64,000 nucleotides of DNA from an uncultured Lachnospiraceae bacterium (GTDB lineage: Bacteria > Bacillota > Clostridia > Lachnospirales > Lachnospiraceae). Position numbers and translations under genes: made by a program. How positions within the stretch are numbered: the first letter of the stretch is position 1; every line of letters begins with the position of its first letter. This document shows, piece by piece, positions 8,183 to 17,454 of the stretch. The notes beneath the pieces were generated by a model. It searched no databases. It saw only the letters and a list, made by a program, of their open reading frames with translations, and had not been told where the DNA came from. Where the stretch lies: positions 58,714 to 122,713 of the forward strand of contig CALCMD010000102.1 of assembly GCA_937965795.1 (NCBI GenBank). The letters run 5' to 3'.

Positions 8183-8230
8183 GAAAAATCCGGACAAGCA
8201 GAAGTTGCCTGCAAATAAAAATCATGAAAG

Positions 8231-8273
8231 TACTGCCTTGTACAAATGGATGTTTGTACAGGCAGTATTTTTA
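8231..8273 (+). terminator. Intrinsic terminator after the NCS2 permease
   Basis: TACTGCCTTGTACAAA (8231-8246) pairs with TTTGTACAGGCAGTA (8253-8267) with one bulged T, then TTTTTAT. Long stable stem with a U tract. Confidence 0.88.
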
Positions 8274-8326
8274 TACGTAAGTCTCAATTTCAGCATTTTG
8301 ACGATACATTTTTGAAAGGGAACAAA

Positions 8327-8355
8327 TTGACAAATCTTATAGAGTGCTTTATAAT
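8327..8355 (+). promoter_or_regulatory. Consensus SigA promoter for the secreted repeat protein
   Basis: TTGACA (8327-8332), 17-base spacer, TATAAT (8350-8355): an exact consensus pair. It implies strong vegetative expression of the gene at 8408. Confidence 0.85.
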
Positions 8356-8407
8356 GTCTTTAGAATCTTAACAAATCTGTAATATTTTTAGAGATGAGGG
8401 GCGTTAT

Positions 8408-9817
8408 ATGAAGAGAAAAAATGTCATATGTACATTTTTGGCAGTCTTTGGTTTTCTGATGCTGCTGTCAACGAAAGCGGAGGCATCCTGGAAGCAGGAG
8501 AACGGAAAGTATTATTACTATGATTCCAAAGGAGTGGTTCTGAAGAATCAGAAAATAGGGGATTATTATGTAGGAGCTGACGGAGCACGTTACATAAACC
8601 GCCATAAGGGAAAGGATTTCTATGGGGAGGATGGAAAGAGAATTCCGGATTTTCATGGCGGCTGGCAGACCATCCAGGGAAAACGCTATTATTATACTGC
8701 ACAGGGAAAAAAGGTCACTGGCTGGCTGAAATACCGTGGGAAAAAATATTATCTGGACGCGAATGGTGTGGTGCAGACAGGGTGGCAGCAAGTTGACGGG
8801 GTTTATTATTATTTCTCAACAGGAAGAAAACAATACGGGGCAGCTTTGAAAGGCTGGCAGAAAATCCACAGAAAGACGTTTTATTTTTCAAAAACCGGAC
8901 AGTTAAAGCTTGGATGGTTTGGCATCGGAACAAAGAAATATTATGCCACAAAGAATGAGGGAAGCTACACGGGTATCCGTGATATTGCAGGGGAGACCTA
9001 TCTTTTTAGCAATAACGGAATTATGCAGAAGGGATGGCGAACCTACCAAAATAATAAGTATTACTGTAAACGGAATACCGGGGCGATTGCGAAAGGAATC
9101 GGAACCATTGGCGGAAGGCTTTACTATTTCGATCAATTCGGCGTTATGCAGAAAAGCAAAGTGGTAACGATTGGTACGGATGCGTATTCCATTAATGCCA
9201 GCGGTATATGTACCAAGATTGCCAGCAGTTCCAGTACACCGGACGATATGCTGTTTTTCACCCTTTATGAATCGGGAATGGACGGCTATGGACAGGTGGG
9301 AGGAGATTACGGAAATGCCTGTGGAAAATATCAGTTTGACCGGCGTTATTCTTTAATCCCGCTGGTGAAGTATTGTTATGAAAAGGATCCGGTGGTATTT
9401 GCCGCATTTGCGCCTTATGCAAAATGGAGCAATACAACAAAATATCAGGAAAAGCTGAAAAACAATACCAAATTTTATAACGCATGGACGTCCATTTATG
9501 AGAAATATCCTTTTGTGTTTAAGAATTATCAGGATGCGTTTGCCATGCAGGAATATTATTCTTCTGTAGAAAGCCAGCTTCGTGCATGGGGAATCAACCT
9601 GGAAGCGCGTCCGTATGTGGTAAGAGGGGCAGTGTTCAGCTATGCGATCCAGCACGGTTCCTACACGGCGGCTATGGCGGTACGCGATGCAAAAATCACA
9701 AACGCAACGACAAATGAGAACTTCATAAAAAAGCTTTATAAATACAGGATCAGTAAATATCCGACCTATAGGAGCAGGTATACAACGGAAATGAACGACG
9801 CATTGGGGCGGCTTTAG
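8408..9817 (+). CDS. Secreted cell-wall-binding-repeat protein with lysozyme-like C-terminal domain
   Basis: 469 residues. A signal peptide (about residues 1-26, ending AEA) is followed by about ten aromatic/glycine cell-wall-binding repeats of the choline/glucan-binding type, for example GWLKYRGKKYYLDANGVVQT, to about residue 275. The last ~190 residues form a separate domain with LYESGMDGYGQVGGDYGNACGKYQF; Glu288 and the GKYQF stretch recall lysozyme/transglycosylase folds. I infer a peptidoglycan-active enzyme held on the wall, but the C-terminal family is not one I can name. It is monocistronic with an exact-consensus promoter and its own terminator. The repeat module is closely matched by the protein at 50403. 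Confidence 0.8.
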   Translation: MKRKNVICTFLAVFGFLMLLSTKAEASWKQENGKYYYYDSKGVVLKNQKIGDYYVGADGARYINRHKGKDFYGEDGKRIPDFHGGWQTIQGKRYYYTAQGKKVTGWLKYRGKKYYLDANGVVQTGWQQVDGVYYYFSTGRKQYGAALKGWQKIHRKTFYFSKTGQLKLGWFGIGTKKYYATKNEGSYTGIRDIAGETYLFSNNGIMQKGWRTYQNNKYYCKRNTGAIAKGIGTIGGRLYYFDQFGVMQKSKVVTIGTDAYSINASGICTKIASSSSTPDDMLFFTLYESGMDGYGQVGGDYGNACGKYQFDRRYSLIPLVKYCYEKDPVVFAAFAPYAKWSNTTKYQEKLKNNTKFYNAWTSIYEKYPFVFKNYQDAFAMQEYYSSVESQLRAWGINLEARPYVVRGAVFSYAIQHGSYTAAMAVRDAKITNATTNENFIKKLYKYRISKYPTYRSRYTTEMNDALGRL

Positions 9818-9824
9818 AAAAAGA

Positions 9825-9874
9825 GAGGGATTGTCCAAAACATGAAAGCATACGTGTTTTGGACAATCTCTTTT
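9825..9874 (+). terminator. Intrinsic terminator after the repeat protein
   Basis: GATTGTCCAAAACA (9829-9842) pairs perfectly with TGTTTTGGACAATC (9855-9868), extended by AGAG/CTCT, then TTTTTC. Confidence 0.9.
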
Positions 9875-9895
9875 TCAGGCAAAACGAACATATGG

Positions 9896-9924
9896 TTGAT
9901 TTCTGGAAATGCTTATGTTATGAT
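9896..9924 (+). promoter_or_regulatory. SigA promoter of ruvAB
   Basis: TTGATT (9896-9901), 17-base spacer, TATGAT (9919-9924), 57 bases before ruvA. No LexA box was seen here. Confidence 0.6.
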
Positions 9925-9980
9925 GATCGTTGAATGAAAGTATCTGATGAAAAAAGCAGAAGAGAGACGGAGGCTGAGGC

Positions 9981-10595
9981 ATGATTGCATATATACGTGG
10001 AAAAGTGGTACACGTCAGTGAAACGAAGGTGATTCTGGAGGTTCATGGAATGGGATTTCAGGTATTTATTACCGCAAGGGATGCGTCTGCGATTCCAGCG
10101 CCGGGAGAACAGGTGCTGCTCCATACGTTTTTCCATGTCAAAGAGGACGCCATGCAGCTTTTCGGTTTTCTTTCGCAGGATGACCGGGAAGTATTTAAAC
10201 TTCTGCTGAATGTAAATGGCGTCGGCCCGAAGGCGGCTTTGGGCGTTCTTTCGGCAATGTCCGCGGATGATCTGCGGTTTGCGGTACTGGCAGGAGATGC
10301 GAAAACCATTTCGAAAGCGCCTGGCATTGGAAATAAGACAGCGCAGAAAATGATACTGGAATTAAAAGATAAAATGAGCCTGGAGGATGCTTTTGAAAAG
10401 CGAATGGAAAACAGTGCAAAGGCGAATGTGGCAAATGGCATGACAGATGCGAAAAGCGAGGCCATCCAGGCGCTGGTAGCGCTTGGATATTCGAATGCGG
10501 ATGCACTGAAGTCAGTGAATCGGGCAAATGCGTCAGAGGATATGGACACAGAGGCGATTTTAAAAGCGGCGCTTAAAAATATGTCTTTTTTATAA
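9981..10595 (+). CDS. ruvA: Holliday junction branch migration protein RuvA
   Basis: 204 residues, normal length. It has an N-terminal OB-fold (MIAYIRGKVVHV start), then two helix-hairpin-helix motifs, VNGVGPKAALGVL (about residues 75-87) and APGIGNKTAQKMILEL (about 113-128). The C-terminal helical domain that contacts RuvB (EAIQALVALGYS) is also visible. RuvA binds the four-way junction as a tetramer and loads RuvB. GGAGGCTGAGGC precedes the ATG. ruvB follows after 11 bases, the usual operon; ruvC is absent, as is common in Firmicutes, where RecU (found here at 44359) resolves junctions. Confidence 0.97.
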   Translation: MIAYIRGKVVHVSETKVILEVHGMGFQVFITARDASAIPAPGEQVLLHTFFHVKEDAMQLFGFLSQDDREVFKLLLNVNGVGPKAALGVLSAMSADDLRFAVLAGDAKTISKAPGIGNKTAQKMILELKDKMSLEDAFEKRMENSAKANVANGMTDAKSEAIQALVALGYSNADALKSVNRANASEDMDTEAILKAALKNMSFL

Positions 10596-10606
10596 AGGGG
10601 TAAGTT

Positions 10607-11605
10607 ATGGGAAGAAGGATTATTACATCAGATGTACTGGAAGAGGATATAAAGACAGAGACCAATCTTCGTCCGCAGACCCTGGATGACTATATCGGGC
10701 AGGCAAAAGCCAAAAAGACTCTCAAAATTTTTATACAGGCGGCGAAAGAGAGAGGGGATTCCCTGGATCACGTACTTCTCTACGGGCCTCCCGGACTTGG
10801 AAAGACGACGCTGGCGGGAATCATTGCGAATGAGATGGGAGTAAATATAAAAATTACTTCCGGCCCTGCAATTGAGAAACCGGGAGAAATGGCAGCGATT
10901 CTGAATAATCTTCAGGAAGGCGATCTGCTGTTTGTGGATGAAATTCATCGTCTGAACCGCCAGGTAGAGGAAGTGCTTTATCCAGCCATGGAGGATTTTT
11001 CCATCGATATCATGATTGGAAAGGGTGCGGCAGCCCGTTCTATCCGGCTCGATTTGCCGAGATTTACACTTGTGGGCGCCACGACGAGAGCCGGACTTCT
11101 GACAGCGCCGCTTCGCGACCGGTTCGGCGTGGTACATCGGCTGGAATTTTATACGGAAGAAGAATTAAAGGAGATTCTCGTGCGTTCCGCACAGGTACTG
11201 GGAGTCGAAATTGATGAAAAAGGAGCTGCGGAGATGGCGAAGCGTTCCCGCGGTACGCCGAGGCTTGCCAACCGGCTTCTGAAGCGGGTGAGAGATTTTG
11301 CACAGGTAAAATATGACGGAAATATTACAGGAGAGGTAGCGGCTTTGGCTCTCGATCTTCTGGAAGTAGATAAATATGGTCTTGATCAGACGGACCGGAA
11401 TATTCTCCAGACTATGATTGAGAAATTTGGCGGCGGCCCTGTGGGACTGGATACCCTTGCGGCTGCGATAGGCGAGGATTCCGGCACCATAGAGGATGTG
11501 TATGAGCCATATCTGATCAAGACAGGACTGATTAACCGGACGCCCAGAGGCCGTATTGTGACAGAACATGCGTACCGGCATCTGGGGCTGGCCTGCCCGT
11601 TCTGA
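10607..11605 (+). CDS. ruvB: Holliday junction branch migration helicase RuvB
   Basis: 332 residues. Visible motifs are Walker A GPPGLGKTTL, Walker B VDEIHRL, the sensor/arginine-finger region GATTRAGLLTAPLRDRFG and the winged-helix DNA-binding C-terminus ending in LINRTPRGRIVTEHAYRHLG. RuvB is the hexameric AAA+ motor that drives branch migration with RuvA. AAAGGGG precedes the ATG. It is translated from the ruvA message. Confidence 0.98.
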   Translation: MGRRIITSDVLEEDIKTETNLRPQTLDDYIGQAKAKKTLKIFIQAAKERGDSLDHVLLYGPPGLGKTTLAGIIANEMGVNIKITSGPAIEKPGEMAAILNNLQEGDLLFVDEIHRLNRQVEEVLYPAMEDFSIDIMIGKGAAARSIRLDLPRFTLVGATTRAGLLTAPLRDRFGVVHRLEFYTEEELKEILVRSAQVLGVEIDEKGAAEMAKRSRGTPRLANRLLKRVRDFAQVKYDGNITGEVAALALDLLEVDKYGLDQTDRNILQTMIEKFGGGPVGLDTLAAAIGEDSGTIEDVYEPYLIKTGLINRTPRGRIVTEHAYRHLGLACPF

Positions 11606-11634
11606 TAACGATTTTGAATTTCAGCATAAAAATC

Positions 11635-11662
11635 TTGTAATTCTCAGGATTTCGTTTATAAT
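11635..11662 (+). promoter_or_regulatory. SigA promoter of zapA
   Basis: TTGTAA (11635-11640), 16-base spacer, TATAAT (11657-11662), about 70 bases before the zapA start. Confidence 0.6.
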
Positions 11663-11734
11663 GATAAATAAGAAAGGGAAAAATGGCGTATTTTCCCGAA
11701 TGATAGAGACAACGGAAGAAAGGGAGAACACAGA

Positions 11735-12142
11735 ATGTCATCCAAAAACAGAACAGAAGTACTGATTGATGGGAAAATATATACTTTGAGCGGATATGAA
11801 AGCGAAGAGTATCTGCAAAAGGTTGCTACATATATTAACAGTAAGCTGGTGGAATTCAAGAAAATCGATGGATACAGCCGTCAATCCAGAGAAAATAAAA
11901 GTATGCTCTTGGAACTGAATATTGCCGACGATTATTTTAAAGCGAAAAAGCAGGTTGAGATGGTAGAGGAAGAGCTTGAGGAGAAAGACCGGGAATTGTA
12001 CGATTTGAAGCATGAGCTGATTCGTGTACAGATTCAGATGGAGGCAGCGGAGAAATCAATGGCGGATTTACAGAAAGAATCTGCCGAGCTTCAAAAAAAG
12101 ATCGTTCGATTGGAAACCGAGCTGGAAGAGAAAAATAAATAG
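11735..12142 (+). CDS. zapA: Cell division protein ZapA
   Basis: 135 residues. The N-terminal ~60 residues match the ZapA globular head: a short beta hairpin (EVLIDGKIYTLSGYESEEYL), then YINSKLVEFKKI. The rest is a long acidic coiled coil (about residues 65-133) with repeated EEELEEKDRELYDLKHEL-type heptads. ZapA binds FtsZ and bundles protofilaments at the division septum. The start follows AAGGGAGAAC. In many Firmicutes zapA precedes a U32 peptidase gene, as it does here. Confidence 0.88.
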   Translation: MSSKNRTEVLIDGKIYTLSGYESEEYLQKVATYINSKLVEFKKIDGYSRQSRENKSMLLELNIADDYFKAKKQVEMVEEELEEKDRELYDLKHELIRVQIQMEAAEKSMADLQKESAELQKKIVRLETELEEKNK

Positions 12143-12154
12143 AAGAATCGTGAG

Positions 12155-12178
12155 GGCTGTCTTAAAAGACAGCCTTTC
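12155..12178 (+). terminator. Short hairpin between zapA and the U32 gene (weak terminator/attenuator)
   Basis: GGCTGTCTT (12155-12163) and AAGACAGCC (12166-12174) form a tight stem followed by only TTTCC. It probably attenuates rather than stops transcription into the U32 gene, whose RBS begins a few bases later. Confidence 0.5.
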
Positions 12179-12194
12179 CTGTACGGAGGTATTT

Positions 12195-14540
12195 ATGAAA
12201 GCGGAATTACTAGCCCCTGCCGGCTCCCTGGAAAGTTTGAAAGCCGCTGTAACGGCGGGTGCAGATGCGGTTTATGCAGGCGGCAGTCGATTTGGAGCCA
12301 GAGCTTATGCGGATAATTTTACAAAAGAACAGCTTTTAGAGGCGATTGATTATTGCCATTTGCATGGCAGTAAGATATATCTGACTGTCAATACGCTTCT
12401 GAAGGATTCTGAAATGGAAGAGTTATACGATTATCTTCTTCCTTTTTATGAAAGAGGACTGGATGCGGTGATCGTACAGGATATCGGCGCGCTTTCTTAT
12501 ATACGTCGGGCATTCCCAGGGCTAGACATTCACGCCAGTACGCAAATGACGCTGTGCGGCGTGGAGGGCGCACGGTTTTTACAGTCCCAGGGGGCTTCCA
12601 GAATCGTGACGTCCAGGGAACTTTCGCTTGGTGAAATCCGAAAGATTCGACAGGAGACGGAGCTTGAGATTGAAAGCTTTGTTCACGGCGCGCTCTGTTA
12701 CTGCTATTCAGGCCAATGTCTGTACAGCAGCCTGATTGGCGGAAGGAGCGGAAACAGGGGGCGGTGCGCGCAGCCTTGCCGTCTCCCTTATAAGACAGAA
12801 AAAGCAGAAGGATTCCTGCTCAGTCCGAAAGACATATGTACGCTGGAAATTCTTCCGGAGATTCTGGAAGCAGGGGTTTATTCCCTGAAAATTGAAGGGC
12901 GTATGAAACGTGCCGAGTATACGGCAGGCGTGGTGCGGATTTACCGGAAATATCTGGACTTTCTTCTGACACATGGAAGAAAAGGGTATCAGGTATCGGA
13001 AAAAGACAAGCGGGAATTGATGTCACTGTATAATCGGGGCGGTTTTACGACAGGATATTACCAGATGCGAAACGGAAAAGAGATGATGTCCATGAAACGG
13101 GCGAATCATTTTGGAACGGAAGCAGCAAAGGTCGTTTCTGTGCAGAAGGGAAGTCTAACGGTTCGGGCATTGGAGGAGCTTCATAAGGGAGACCTTCTGG
13201 AAAATACGGTACTTTTGCAGAATCTGGCACAGGGGAGCACGCTTCGTCTGAAATTGCCGTATGTGGAAACGCGCGCAAGGAAAGCGGGCGATGTACTTCA
13301 TCGCACAAGGGATGAGAGATTGCTGTCAGAACTTGGCAGGAAATATCTGCAAACGGAAAGAAAAGAAAAAATTAATGGGAAATTAATGATTTTGAGTGGA
13401 CAGCCTGTTATACTGAATGTGGCTTTGGGCAGGAATTCTGTAAGTGTAAAAGGAAAGGTCCCGCAGGTATCACAGAATCAGCCATTAACTTCCGAAAGGG
13501 TAAAGAAGCAGATCGAAAAGACGGGCGGCACGCCTTTTGTTTTTGAAAATCTGGAAGTGCAAATGGATGATGGGCTGTTTCTTCCGATGCAGTGCTTAAA
13601 CGAGCTTCGAAGGGAGGCGCTTGAGCGGCTTTTAAAGAAGCTTTACAGCCAATGGAATAGAAATGCGGTGGAAAAGAAACCGGAGAAACCGCAAAAAACA
13701 GAACGGAAATGGACGGGGCATTGCATATATGTATCTGTGGAAACGATCGGTCAGATGGAAGCCATGTGCCGTGTTTCGGGAATTTCGGGAATCTATCTGA
13801 GTGCGGATGGATTGGATGTACCGTTAGACATGTCTCAGGTAAAGAAGGTTACAGCGCTTTGCCGTGCAGCGGGGAAATCCTGCTTTTACAGAATGCCGCA
13901 TGTTTTTCGAGAAGAGACAAAAATACTTTATGCGCAGACGGAGCGTTTGGAGGCATTGCATCATTTTGATGGCGTCCTGTTCGAGAATTATGAAGAATTT
14001 TTCTTTTTGCGGGGGAATGGTTTTGACGGGAAGCTGATTCCCGATCATAATATGTATAGTTACAACCGGTTTGCAAAAGAATTTTGGAGACAGCAGGGAA
14101 TCAGAAAGGATACGGCGCCTCTGGAACTGAATGACCGGGAACTGGCTGTGCGGGGCTGTGCGGACAGTGAGATTCTGGCCTATGGGCGCCTGCCGATGAT
14201 GGTTTCGGCACAGTGCCTGCGAAAAAATACGGACAGATGTACGAACAGGAGCGGACTTCTGTTCCTGAAAGACAGAAAAGGAAAGCAGTTTGCAGTGAAA
14301 AATAACTGCAAATTCTGTTATAATATCATTTATAATCAGGTTCCGCTGTCACTGTTCGATCAGAAAGACGAATTGGATGCTCTGAAACCTCTGGGACTCA
14401 GGCTTTCCTTTACGATAGAAACACCCGAAAAGGCAGAAGCGGTTGCGAGGGCTTTCACGGAACGATTTGTAGAAGAAAAAAATTTTGAATATGATTTCGG
14501 AGATTTTACACGGGGACATTTTAAACGTGGAGTAGAGTAG
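12195..14540 (+). CDS. Peptidase U32 family protein with DUF3656 (RlhA/collagenase-like)
   Basis: 781 residues from the ATG at 12195, chosen because ACGGAGGT sits just upstream and because MKAELLAPAGSLESLKAAV is the usual U32 start; the longer frame has no such site. The TIM-barrel half carries the U32 signature with its cysteines, YCYSGQCLYSSLIGGRSGNR followed by CAQPC. Further Cys (CRKNTDRC, NNCKFCY) lie near residues 675-710. The middle matches DUF3656. E. coli RlhA of this architecture makes 5-hydroxycytidine in 23S rRNA; older annotations call the family collagenase-like. The RNA-hydroxylation role is inferred from the family. Confidence 0.85.
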   Translation: MKAELLAPAGSLESLKAAVTAGADAVYAGGSRFGARAYADNFTKEQLLEAIDYCHLHGSKIYLTVNTLLKDSEMEELYDYLLPFYERGLDAVIVQDIGALSYIRRAFPGLDIHASTQMTLCGVEGARFLQSQGASRIVTSRELSLGEIRKIRQETELEIESFVHGALCYCYSGQCLYSSLIGGRSGNRGRCAQPCRLPYKTEKAEGFLLSPKDICTLEILPEILEAGVYSLKIEGRMKRAEYTAGVVRIYRKYLDFLLTHGRKGYQVSEKDKRELMSLYNRGGFTTGYYQMRNGKEMMSMKRANHFGTEAAKVVSVQKGSLTVRALEELHKGDLLENTVLLQNLAQGSTLRLKLPYVETRARKAGDVLHRTRDERLLSELGRKYLQTERKEKINGKLMILSGQPVILNVALGRNSVSVKGKVPQVSQNQPLTSERVKKQIEKTGGTPFVFENLEVQMDDGLFLPMQCLNELRREALERLLKKLYSQWNRNAVEKKPEKPQKTERKWTGHCIYVSVETIGQMEAMCRVSGISGIYLSADGLDVPLDMSQVKKVTALCRAAGKSCFYRMPHVFREETKILYAQTERLEALHHFDGVLFENYEEFFFLRGNGFDGKLIPDHNMYSYNRFAKEFWRQQGIRKDTAPLELNDRELAVRGCADSEILAYGRLPMMVSAQCLRKNTDRCTNRSGLLFLKDRKGKQFAVKNNCKFCYNIIYNQVPLSLFDQKDELDALKPLGLRLSFTIETPEKAEAVARAFTERFVEEKNFEYDFGDFTRGHFKRGVE

Positions 14541-14548
14541 GTGAAAAA

Positions 14549-15937
14549 TTGACAAGACTGATTATTGAAATTTCGAGATACGTGTTGATTGCATTGATGG
14601 TAATTTATACCTTACAATGTTATCTTGCATTTTTCAGGAAGGATGAAGACGCCAGAGAATTCCTGTTTCTGCGTCAGAATGTTGTAATGTTCTGCATTCA
14701 TTTTGTCGCATTTATGGTATTTTATCTGAAAATGGAGCGGCCCATGCTTTTGTATTTTTACGGAGCGCAGGTGCTGTATCTTCTGGCGACGCTGGTTTTT
14801 TTCAGAAATCTTTATCCCAGGGCATCCAAATTAATTATTAATAATATGTGTATGCTGATTACGGTCGGGTTTATCATGCTGACCCGTTTATCCTACGATC
14901 AGGCGACGAAACAATTTATGATTCTGGTTGCCGGAACCGTCATTGCGCTGATTATTCCGGTCATTATCCGAAAAATGCGGATTCTGACAAAATGGGCCTG
15001 GGTTTATGCGATTCTGGGGATTGGACTTTTGGGAGTCGTGGCGGTAATGGCGCGCTCCACTTATGGCGCAAAGCTTTCCCTGACTGTGGGAGGAATCACT
15101 TTACAGCCGTCTGAATTTGTAAAAATTCTGTTCGTGTTTTTTGTGGCGGGGATGCTGGCGAAATCGGTTGCTTTTAAAAACGTAGTCGTAACTACGGCGC
15201 TGGCGGCCGTTCATGTGCTGATTCTGGTTATTTCTACAGACTTGGGGAGCGCTCTGATTTTTTTCGTCACGTATTTGATGATGCTTTATGTAGCGACAAA
15301 GGATTCCCGCTATCTCCTGGCAGGATTCGCAGCCGGGGCGCTGGCGGCTGTAGCCGCTTATTTTCTGTTCAGTCATGTACGCGTCAGAGTGGAAATCTGG
15401 CAAGATCCGTTCCAGGAATATGAGGGGGGCGGATATCAGGTGGCGCAGGCGCTCTTTGCGATCGGTGCGGGAGGATGGCTTGGAACCGGTCTGTTTCAGG
15501 GGTCTCCGGGGGCGATTCCGATTGTGGATCAGGATTTTATGTTTGCGGCGATTGCTGAGGAACTGGGGGGCGTCTTCTCTATTTGCCTGATTCTGGTCTG
15601 CATGAGCTGTTTTATCATGTTTGTAAATATTGCCATGAAGCTTGAGAAGGATTTTTACCGGAACGTGGCTTTTGGTCTGGGATGTATGTATGGCGTACAG
15701 GTATTCCTGACCGTGGGAGGCGCCATGAAGATGATACCCATGACAGGTGTTACGCTTCCGCTCATCAGTACGGGAGGAAGTTCCCTTCTCAGCACATTAA
15801 TATCATTTGCCATCATTCAGGGACTCTATATCCTGAGAAATGACGAGGAGGAAGAGCTTGAGGAAGAAGAATATTATGATGAAGAAGAGGAATACTACGA
15901 CGGACGATATTCAGATTCAGGATATCCCTATCGCTGA
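14549..15937 (+). CDS. FtsW/RodA/SpoVE family peptidoglycan glycosyltransferase
   Basis: 462 residues with about ten membrane segments. SEDS-family motifs are visible: GGITLQPSEFVKILFVFF, STDLGSALIFF, the loop around QVAQALFAIGAGGWLGTGLF, and the C-terminal TGVTLPLISTGGSSLLSTL. SEDS proteins polymerise lipid II together with a class B PBP. The start is a TTG preceded by AGGTG, with no nearer ATG. The cytoplasmic tail is extremely acidic (about 30 residues, mostly Glu, Asp and Tyr) and is encoded over the start of the PBP gene. Pairing with a PBP2-type gene fits RodA, FtsW or SpoVE; I cannot decide which. Confidence 0.92.
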   Translation: MTRLIIEISRYVLIALMVIYTLQCYLAFFRKDEDAREFLFLRQNVVMFCIHFVAFMVFYLKMERPMLLYFYGAQVLYLLATLVFFRNLYPRASKLIINNMCMLITVGFIMLTRLSYDQATKQFMILVAGTVIALIIPVIIRKMRILTKWAWVYAILGIGLLGVVAVMARSTYGAKLSLTVGGITLQPSEFVKILFVFFVAGMLAKSVAFKNVVVTTALAAVHVLILVISTDLGSALIFFVTYLMMLYVATKDSRYLLAGFAAGALAAVAAYFLFSHVRVRVEIWQDPFQEYEGGGYQVAQALFAIGAGGWLGTGLFQGSPGAIPIVDQDFMFAAIAEELGGVFSICLILVCMSCFIMFVNIAMKLEKDFYRNVAFGLGCMYGVQVFLTVGGAMKMIPMTGVTLPLISTGGSSLLSTLISFAIIQGLYILRNDEEEELEEEEYYDEEEEYYDGRYSDSGYPYR

Positions 15938-17447
15938 GGAACGTCCGAGAAAAAAGAGAAAACCTTCTCCAAAACCGAAAAAGAGGGTGGAGGATGATGT
16001 GCCGCCCGAAATCAGCGAACGGAAAAGGCGGAACAGGCAGCTTGTAAGAGTCAGCTATCTGTTTGTGTGCATGTTTCTGTCGCTTGCCGGGTATCTGATG
16101 TATTTTAATATTCAAAAAAGGGAAGATATTAATTCAAATGCAAAAAACACAAAGCAGGAAAGCAAGGAGGATCAGATTATCCGGGGGGCGATTCTTTCCT
16201 CCGACGGGGAAATCCTTGCCGGAACAAATGTAGATGAAGCTGGAAATGAGACGAGATTGTATCCGTTTGACAACGTATTTTCCCATGTGGTAGGTTATGC
16301 GACCAATGGAAAATCAGGTGTAGAATCCTCTTCAAATTTTGAGCTGATGTCCTGCCATGCTTCTATTTTGGAACAGGTAAGAGATCAGTCTCTTGACATG
16401 AAGGTTCGGGGAGACAGTGTCGTGCTGACTCTGGATTCGAGACTCCAGAAGGCATGCTATGATGCGCTCGGATCTTATAATGGAGCCGTGGTTGTGATTG
16501 AGCCGGACACGGGAAAAATCCTGGCTATGGTTTCGAAACCGGATTTTAACCCGAACACGATTGCAGGAGACTGGGATGCGCTGATTAGTGATTCCACGAA
16601 CAGCTCTCTCTTTAACCGTGCCACGCAGGGACAGTACCCGCCAGGTTCTACCTTTAAAATTATGACGACATTGGCATATATAAGAGAACATCCGGAGGAT
16701 TATAAAAATTACCACTATACCTGTGACGGAAGTATATCCAGAGGGGACGTGAGGATCACCTGTTATGGCGGCGAGGTACATGGACAGGTTGATCTTGAAT
16801 CCGCTTTTGTACATTCCTGTAACGGCGCTTATGCCAATATGGGAATGGAACTGAACAATCAGGACTTTAAAACGCTCTGTGAAGATTTTCTGTTTAATAC
16901 AGACCTTTCTTTCGGGCTTCCTTCGAGCAAGAGCCTGTTCACGCTGGAAAACGGCGCTTCTTATGGCGAAGAAATGATGACCGCAATCGGGCAGGGGAAT
17001 ACGGTGGTTTCCCCGCTGGAAATGGCAATGATCGCAGCCACGGTTGCGAATGGCGGAAACATGATGAAGCCATATTATATTGATCATATCGAGACTTATG
17101 ATGGGGATGAAGTGAAAAAGAACAAGCCGTCCGTTTATAAAGAGCTGATGAGCACAGAGGAAGCAGAAGTTCTTGCAGATTTTATGAGAAAGACAGTGGA
17201 AACAGGAACAGCTTCTACTCTTTCCGGGCAAAGTTATACGGCGGCCGGAAAAACAGGCTCGGCGGAATACGAGACAGGAGATACCAGCGGGACACATTCA
17301 TGGTTTGTGGGCTACAGTAATGTGCAGAATCCTGACCTCGCAATTGCCGTCATTGCAGAAAATGGAGGTTCCGGCAGTTCTGCCGCAGTTCCTATTGCGA
17401 AACAGATTTTTGACGCTTATTATAATAACTATGATAGCGGATATTAG
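15876..17447 (+). CDS. Class B penicillin-binding protein (PbpA/FtsI-like transpeptidase)
   Basis: About 523 residues. A strongly basic cytoplasmic N-terminus (RPRKKRKPSPKPKKRV) precedes one membrane segment (VSYLFVCMFLSLAGYLMYF). Then come a short PBP dimerisation region and the transpeptidase domain, with the nucleophile motif PPGSTFKIM, the SxN motif VHSCNGAY and KTG in AGKTGSAEYE. It cross-links peptidoglycan with its SEDS partner. Start choice is uncertain: ATGs occur at 15840, 15876 and 15879. The GAGGAAGAAGA before 15876 favours the latter two. All overlap the 3' end of the SEDS gene, implying coupled translation. Confidence 0.9.
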   Translation: MMKKRNTTTDDIQIQDIPIAEERPRKKRKPSPKPKKRVEDDVPPEISERKRRNRQLVRVSYLFVCMFLSLAGYLMYFNIQKREDINSNAKNTKQESKEDQIIRGAILSSDGEILAGTNVDEAGNETRLYPFDNVFSHVVGYATNGKSGVESSSNFELMSCHASILEQVRDQSLDMKVRGDSVVLTLDSRLQKACYDALGSYNGAVVVIEPDTGKILAMVSKPDFNPNTIAGDWDALISDSTNSSLFNRATQGQYPPGSTFKIMTTLAYIREHPEDYKNYHYTCDGSISRGDVRITCYGGEVHGQVDLESAFVHSCNGAYANMGMELNNQDFKTLCEDFLFNTDLSFGLPSSKSLFTLENGASYGEEMMTAIGQGNTVVSPLEMAMIAATVANGGNMMKPYYIDHIETYDGDEVKKNKPSVYKELMSTEEAEVLADFMRKTVETGTASTLSGQSYTAAGKTGSAEYETGDTSGTHSWFVGYSNVQNPDLAIAVIAENGGSGSSAAVPIAKQIFDAYYNNYDSGY

Positions 17448-17454
17448 AAATATA

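Noticed and set aside
8408..9200. Tandem DNA repeats in the repeat-protein gene considered as a recombination hotspot
   Set aside because: The repeats are conserved at protein level but diverged at DNA level, so there is no long exact direct repeat.
16332..17297. A 321-codon minus-strand frame
   Set aside because: Antisense to the transpeptidase domain, whose motifs are intact on the + strand; the antisense product is Cys/His/Arg-rich without any family pattern.
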